Assembly (NCBI GenBank): GCA_017305195.1
Contig: JAFKMU010000042.1
Coordinates: forward strand, 62,001-126,000
Source of the DNA: Verrucomicrobiota bacterium
GTDB taxonomy: Bacteria; Verrucomicrobiota; Verrucomicrobiia; Chthoniobacterales; Terrimicrobiaceae
DNA: 64,000 nucleotides
Direction of reading: 5' to 3'
Shown piece by piece: positions 60,300-64,000 of the stretch. How positions within the stretch are numbered: the stretch's first letter is position 1; each line of letters opens with the position of its first letter. The notes under the pieces are model-generated. The model ran no database searches and had not been told where the DNA came from. It was given only the letters and a program-made list of their open reading frames with translations. Position numbers and translations under genes: made by a program.

Positions 60300-61378
60300 T
60301 TGCCCGTCGTCGCCGCCAGCGGCGTGAAGGCCTGCGCCAGCTCGAACTGCTTCGACACCTCGCCAGCATAGTATTTGCCTCCGGTCAGCATGAGGCGCTT
60401 CACTCCCGCTCCCGGAGCAAAGTCCATCTTCGTCAGGTCGACCCAAAACGTGTTCGGAACCGTCGCCGCATCGTAATAATACGTAAGGTTTTTGCTATCC
60501 GAGACCGTCCTCCAGATCGTCGACGCGATATTGGGTTCGCCCGGGGTGGTGAGGCCGAGCGGCACACTTACAGAGCGGATCACGCTCATCACCGAGGCCA
60601 CGCCCTGCACCGCGAGGTCCTTCCCCGGCACTGCGTTGATGAAGCTCTTGTCGATGCCGCGCGGCACCGAGTTGATGCCAAAGGACGCGCGGGCAAAACG
60701 ATCCGACGCGCGCGCGGTGCCGGGCAGGAAGTTGGTTCCCCCCACGCCGCTCCAATACTTCTCGATGGCGAGCTGCTGCGAATACTCAGGCGAGTTGGTC
60801 ATCACGGTGTACTGCGGGCCGTGGTGGATCACGAGCTTGCCGTCGATGTATTCAAAGATGGCCGAGTCGCCCGAGGGATCAGTCAATGCGAGATGCCCGG
60901 TGGCGGGCGAACCATCGGGAAGCTTCGGCGCGATGATGCGAAAGGGCTCCTTCTCCAGCGCCGCCACCGCCTCGGCGACCGAGGCATAGTTATCCAGGAC
61001 GTACTGCGCCCACATGGAAATGCACATCGCAGGCTTGTCGCCCACCGCGCCGTAGTCGGACTCCGCGAGGTACAGCGTATTGGCCACCAGGCCTTTTTCA
61101 TTAATGCCATCGACGGTGGCGATTTCGTAGATCGTCGTGATCACGCTCCCGTACTTCGACTCCCATTTGATGGACCCCGCGCCCGCCGCGCCGTCGCGCT
61201 TCATGCCCCGAGGGAAGGCCCAGAGGTTATTCTGGATGTCATCCATCCAGTCCATCGACCGCCCGGTGAGCACCGTGCCGTCATCGAGTTTGAGCACTGC
61301 ACGCGTACAGGCCGGGACCGGGGAAACCTGGGCCGCCAAGCCCACGCACGCCGCCAAGAGTAGGGGGAGCTTCTTCAT
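60296..61378 (-). CDS. Linear amide C-N hydrolase (choloylglycine hydrolase family)
   Basis: 360 residues from ATG 61378. The signal peptide ends just before Cys in VPACTRAVLK, so cleavage would expose the N-terminal nucleophile Cys, as in Ntn hydrolases of this family. Further landmarks: GRSMDW, the NEKGLVANTLYL segment, and the VMTNSPEYSQQ region with the catalytic Asn. Substrates may be conjugated bile salts, penicillin V or acyl-homoserine lactones; in an environmental strain the last two are likelier. Exported, with the OsmC gene downstream. Confidence 0.9.
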   Translation of the reverse strand: MKKLPLLLAACVGLAAQVSPVPACTRAVLKLDDGTVLTGRSMDWMDDIQNNLWAFPRGMKRDGAAGAGSIKWESKYGSVITTIYEIATVDGINEKGLVANTLYLAESDYGAVGDKPAMCISMWAQYVLDNYASVAEAVAALEKEPFRIIAPKLPDGSPATGHLALTDPSGDSAIFEYIDGKLVIHHGPQYTVMTNSPEYSQQLAIEKYWSGVGGTNFLPGTARASDRFARASFGINSVPRGIDKSFINAVPGKDLAVQGVASVMSVIRSVSVPLGLTTPGEPNIASTIWRTVSDSKNLTYYYDAATVPNTFWVDLTKMDFAPGAGVKRLMLTGGKYYAGEVSKQFELAQAFTPLAATTGK

Positions 61379-61414
61379 TCCTCCATACGAACAGCTAACC
61401 CCCGTCGACACAAG

Positions 61415-62791
61415 CTATTGCCCGGCGTCGTGATCCTTCAGCGAGGAAAACCCGCCACCTTCCGCATCGCGCGAAGCGCGCAACTCCAGCCGAAAGACCG
61501 AACCTCCTCCGGCATTGGGGAAACAGGAGACCTCTCCGTTCAGGAGCTTAGCCAGTCGTGCCACGATAAAAAGCCCGAGGCCGTTGCTGGATTCCCCGGC
61601 CGTCGGCTGATTCCCGGTGCGCTGAAATTTCTGAAACAGATACGGCTCCTCCTCACCCGGTATCCCCGGGCCGGAGTCCCGCACGTCGATGCAGCACACA
61701 TCCGCCTCCCGCCGCCACTCGATGCGCACGGTCGATCCCGGCGGCGAATACTTGATGGCATTGCTCAGGAGATTTTCCACCACTCGCAGGCACAGGGTGG
61801 GATCGGTCGGCCAGGGTTCCTCCTCGGCCGGGTTGTCGATGACGATATCCGACCCCTTGGCCGCGGCCGAGGCCGCGAGGTTGTCCCGCGCGGTGAGGAG
61901 CAATTCGCTGATCCGGGTCGGGCGAAACACCGGGACTTTTGCCCCCTGCTCGAGCTCGTGCGTCTCGAGCATGTCACCGACCAGCTCGACGAGATTGGTC
62001 AGCGCCTTGTCGCACTCCGCGACGACCTCGCGGTACGGCTCCGCCCGCCATTCCGGCTTCGTGCCGAGAATGCGAAACAGGCTGCGGATGTTGAGCAGCG
62101 GCCCCTTGATGTCATGGGCGGCGAGGAGCATCACCTCGTTGAGATCCTCTGTCGCCTTGAGCAGGCTTTCGTTTGCCTTCCTCAGGGCCCGGCTGCGCAG
62201 GAAGGACTGCCAGTCCTTGGAAAACAGCGTCCAGGCCGCAATGATCGCCAGCACCAGGCTGTCCGTGCCGAGGAACGCCGCAGCGGGTCGAACCCCCTCC
62301 GAGTTATTCGTGAGCAGGAGTTCCGCCAGGTACACGACATGCGTCCCCCCGAGGAGGATCAGAAACTCCCTCGGCGGCAGGCGAAAGACCAGGGCGGGCA
62401 GCAGGAGTCCCAGCACGTACACCGGGTTGTTCGGATACGATACCAGCGTGCTGAAGTAATACCCCGTCATGGAGATGAGGCAATACGCGTAGTAGGTCCG
62501 GATCACCCACAGCTTTGCCGGCAGGAAGCCCGCTGTCTTTCTCAAGACCAGCGCCAGCGCGAGCGAGACGATCGCCAGCCCGATGTCAAAGAGCGCCCAC
62601 GGCACCAGGTCGGGCAGATGCGTGAATAGTGCGTTGTAAACCAGCCCGCCGACGCTGATTGGCAGATAGATTCCCGCCACCCAGGCCATGCGGGTCAGGT
62701 TCCCCGGGGTGATCTCCTCCAGGAATTGACGGCGGCTTTCCGGGGAGGCCTCGCCCCAGCCCTGTCGGATCGCTTTCACGGTTGCCGCCAT
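61415..62791 (-). CDS. Sensor histidine kinase, membrane-bound
   Basis: About 458 residues from ATG 62791 (an upstream ATG at 62812 would add seven). Five to six hydrophobic helices (about 40-190) form a membrane sensor without a large periplasmic loop. The H-box reads LLAAHDIKGPLLNIRS, then N (VVENLLSNAIKYSP), G1 (DSGPGIP) and G2 (NGLGLFIVARL). It overlaps the upstream response regulator gene by 16 bp, so the two form a pair. Signal unknown. Confidence 0.92.
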   Translation of the reverse strand: MAATVKAIRQGWGEASPESRRQFLEEITPGNLTRMAWVAGIYLPISVGGLVYNALFTHLPDLVPWALFDIGLAIVSLALALVLRKTAGFLPAKLWVIRTYYAYCLISMTGYYFSTLVSYPNNPVYVLGLLLPALVFRLPPREFLILLGGTHVVYLAELLLTNNSEGVRPAAAFLGTDSLVLAIIAAWTLFSKDWQSFLRSRALRKANESLLKATEDLNEVMLLAAHDIKGPLLNIRSLFRILGTKPEWRAEPYREVVAECDKALTNLVELVGDMLETHELEQGAKVPVFRPTRISELLLTARDNLAASAAAKGSDIVIDNPAEEEPWPTDPTLCLRVVENLLSNAIKYSPPGSTVRIEWRREADVCCIDVRDSGPGIPGEEEPYLFQKFQRTGNQPTAGESSNGLGLFIVARLAKLLNGEVSCFPNAGGGSVFRLELRASRDAEGGGFSSLKDHDAGQ

Positions 62792-63453
62792 TGCGAGGAT
62801 TCGCTCAGGCAATAAGCCTCCGCGCTGCGCTCGAGTTCCACGCCCGAGAGGAGATGGAGCTTTTGTTTGATGCGCTCGCGATGGGAGTACACCGTATCCA
62901 GGGTGATTCCCAGCCGGGCCGCGATCTGCGCCGCGTCGTAGCCCTCGCCCATCAGGCGAAAGACATGCAGCTGCTGGTTGGAGAGCCCGTCCAGCCCCTC
63001 GATCGGCATCCCTCCACCATCAGCCTCGTTCATCAGGAGATGGCGCACCCCCTCGCTGGCATATATCCCTCCAGACGCCACCTTGCGCAGGGCGTCCAGC
63101 AGATGCTCGTGCGGCGCACTTTTCATCACGTACCCTTTTGCCCCCAGGCGAAATCCCCGGAGCGCATGCCGGGTCTCGTCCAGGCTGGAGTAAATCACCA
63201 CGCGGGTGGCGGGGGCGACGCGCAGGATGCCCGGCAGCAGGTCCAATCCGCTCCGCCCGTCGAGCAGGAGATCGAGTATGACCAGATCCGGCGTCTGCCG
63301 CTCCACCCAGCCGAGAAGCGGGTGGCCGGGCTTCGGCGACTCGCAGAGTTCCAGATCCGCGCAGTCCGACAGCATGGTTTTCACCGCCAGCAAAACGATG
63401 GGATGATCATCCAGCAACAAAACCTTTCGCCGCGTTTCGGGAGAGCGCTGCAT
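62776..63453 (-). CDS. NarL/LuxR-type response regulator
   Basis: 225 residues. The receiver domain has LLLDDHP (acidic pair), the phosphoacceptor Asp in LVILDLLLDGRSGLDLL and the Lys in YVMKSAPHEHLL. The C-terminal LuxR helix-turn-helix is at about 160-205 (LSNQQLHVFRLMGEGYDAAQIAARLGITLDTVYSHRERIKQKL). Partner of the downstream kinase. It is divergent from a flavoprotein gene, one possible target. Confidence 0.93.
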   Translation of the reverse strand: MQRSPETRRKVLLLDDHPIVLLAVKTMLSDCADLELCESPKPGHPLLGWVERQTPDLVILDLLLDGRSGLDLLPGILRVAPATRVVIYSSLDETRHALRGFRLGAKGYVMKSAPHEHLLDALRKVASGGIYASEGVRHLLMNEADGGGMPIEGLDGLSNQQLHVFRLMGEGYDAAQIAARLGITLDTVYSHRERIKQKLHLLSGVELERSAEAYCLSESSQWRQP

Positions 63454-63609
63454 CCTTCAGGAATACGGAATAACCTTCCTCCAGTCAGCCGCTAATTTTG
63501 CCGGAGATTTCCTATTCCGAAACAGCTGGCCGCCGTGAGAAGGACCCCGCGGCCCGGCGTTCGCGGGGAACCCCCGATTCTCCGGCTCGGCCCGGCAAAT
63601 TTCCTCGCC

Positions 63610-63626
63610 GGGGGGATGTTCCCCCC
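63610..63626. other. Hairpin containing the putative start codon of the last gene
   Basis: GGGGGGA (63610-63616) and TCCCCCC (63620-63626) close a 3-nt loop. The first ATG of the downstream gene overlaps the stem and loop. Either initiation is controlled by the hairpin or the true start is further downstream (TTG at 63643). Confidence 0.4.
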
Positions 63627-64000
63627 GTTAGGTAGCGACATCTTGCAACCCGAGCATCCAGAACCCGCCGCATCCTGCGATGTCGCCATCATCGGCACAG
63701 GCCCCGCCGGCAGCACAGCCGCACGGCTCCTCGCCGCGGGGGGCGCGCGCGTCCTCCTCATCGATAAAGCCGCCCTGCCGCGCTACAAGACCTGCGGCGG
63801 CGGCGTGCTCGGGCGCGCCTACCGCAGGCTGCCCGACGCTGCGCATGGGGCGGTGGAGCGGGAATTCCGCACCATCGCGCTGAACTTCCTCGACGGCGGC
63901 CCGACCCTCTCCGCCACGCGACAGGACGCGCTCGTTCACATGACCATGCGGCCGGAACTCGACCACCGCCTCGCCCTCGCCGCCCGCGACGCGGGAGCCG
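63616..64000 (+). CDS. Geranylgeranyl reductase family flavoprotein (partial, 3' end beyond the window)
   Basis: About 128 residues visible, incomplete at the right edge. The FAD-binding Rossmann motif is clear (CDVAIIGTGPAGSTAARLLAAG), followed by the KAALPRYKTCGGGVLGRA segment typical of the geranylgeranyl reductase/FixC-type group, and a late MRPELDHRLA motif. Members reduce isoprenoid chains of menaquinone or chlorophyll, or archaeal-type lipids. The start is uncertain: ATG 63616 lies in a hairpin, TTG 63643 is an alternative. It is divergent from the NarL-type regulator. Confidence 0.87.
   Translation, partial: MFPPLGSDILQPEHPEPAASCDVAIIGTGPAGSTAARLLAAGGARVLLIDKAALPRYKTCGGGVLGRAYRRLPDAAHGAVEREFRTIALNFLDGGPTLSATRQDALVHMTMRPELDHRLALAARDAGA

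Noticed and set aside
1..64000. tRNA, rRNA, CRISPR or prophage elements
   Set aside because: No cloverleaf-like sequence, rRNA segment, regularly spaced repeat array, integrase or transposase was recognised by eye; a tRNAscan/Infernal run would settle small RNAs.

Overview
The window is GC-rich and densely coded on both strands. It looks like a chromosomal segment of a Gram-negative bacterium, most probably of the Verrucomicrobiota/PVC group. That placement is an inference. It rests on the Kdo-pathway isomerase, RlpA and OmpA-type envelope proteins, a GspG-like pseudopilin ending in a DG-type C-terminus, the frequent lack of Shine-Dalgarno motifs, and the mixture of caa3 oxidase, bc-complex and bd oxidase genes. 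No rRNA, tRNA, CRISPR array or prophage was recognised.

Layout. 0-8.4 kb: truncated Gfo/Idh/MocA oxidoreductase divergent from an AraC regulator; RlpA; an RRM-miaA-hflX operon; an STN-domain protein abutting a pseudopilin; a ribokinase. 8.5-15.6 kb: a P1B-4 (CoaT-like) metal ATPase, an inverted-repeat island, a TetR/HlyD/ABC/permease efflux operon, and a Tat-exported DUF882 peptidase. 15.8-28.4 kb: the respiratory block. It holds caa3 oxidase subunits II, I, III and a IV-like protein, a diheme cytochrome c, Rieske protein, cytochrome b with a fused cytochrome c, a CtaG-polyferredoxin fusion, a FixH-like protein, and then cydAB. 28.4-40 kb: radical SAM protein, a nucleotidyltransferase-fold module of lower GC, carbonic anhydrase, glycosyltransferase, KdsD/KpsF, EF-P, a membrane HExxH protein plus MidA methyltransferase, a HigBA-type toxin-antitoxin pair, and a YdeI-family protein. 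40-51 kb: YnfA, a ZntA-type ATPase divergent from a CadR-like MerR regulator, a beta-lactamase/beta-barrel fusion, HipBA, VIT1, DctA and a DASS transporter. 51-64 kb: EmrAB with a LysR regulator, an OmpR-type two-component system, a Phd/PIN toxin-antitoxin pair, a DUF4892-OmpA protein, an OsmC/linear-amide-hydrolase pair, a NarL-type two-component system, and the start of a geranylgeranyl-reductase-like flavoprotein.

How genes work together. The 10-kb respiratory operon encodes both a bc-type quinol:cytochrome c oxidoreductase and the caa3 oxidase. Cytochrome c domains are fused to both partners and a copper-handling assembly module sits at the distal end. This fits a pre-wired bc-caa3 supercomplex, with bd oxidase as the high-affinity bypass. 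Two P1B ATPases with different metal signatures, a CadR-like regulator with its operator, VIT1 and the copper module point to active metal homeostasis. Two efflux operons and three toxin-antitoxin modules suggest an adaptable, accessory-rich region.

The most intriguing non-coding signals are three. First, a 78-nt core repeated without gaps at 28.4 and 49.3 kb, bounded by complementary arms and showing one compensatory base pair. Second, two unrelated inverted-repeat islands at 11.0-11.4 and 34.26-34.5 kb that share a short dispersed repeat. Third, a 69-nt extended hairpin at 58.76-58.83 kb. Several promoters also lie so close to start codons that leaderless or near-leaderless mRNAs are likely.
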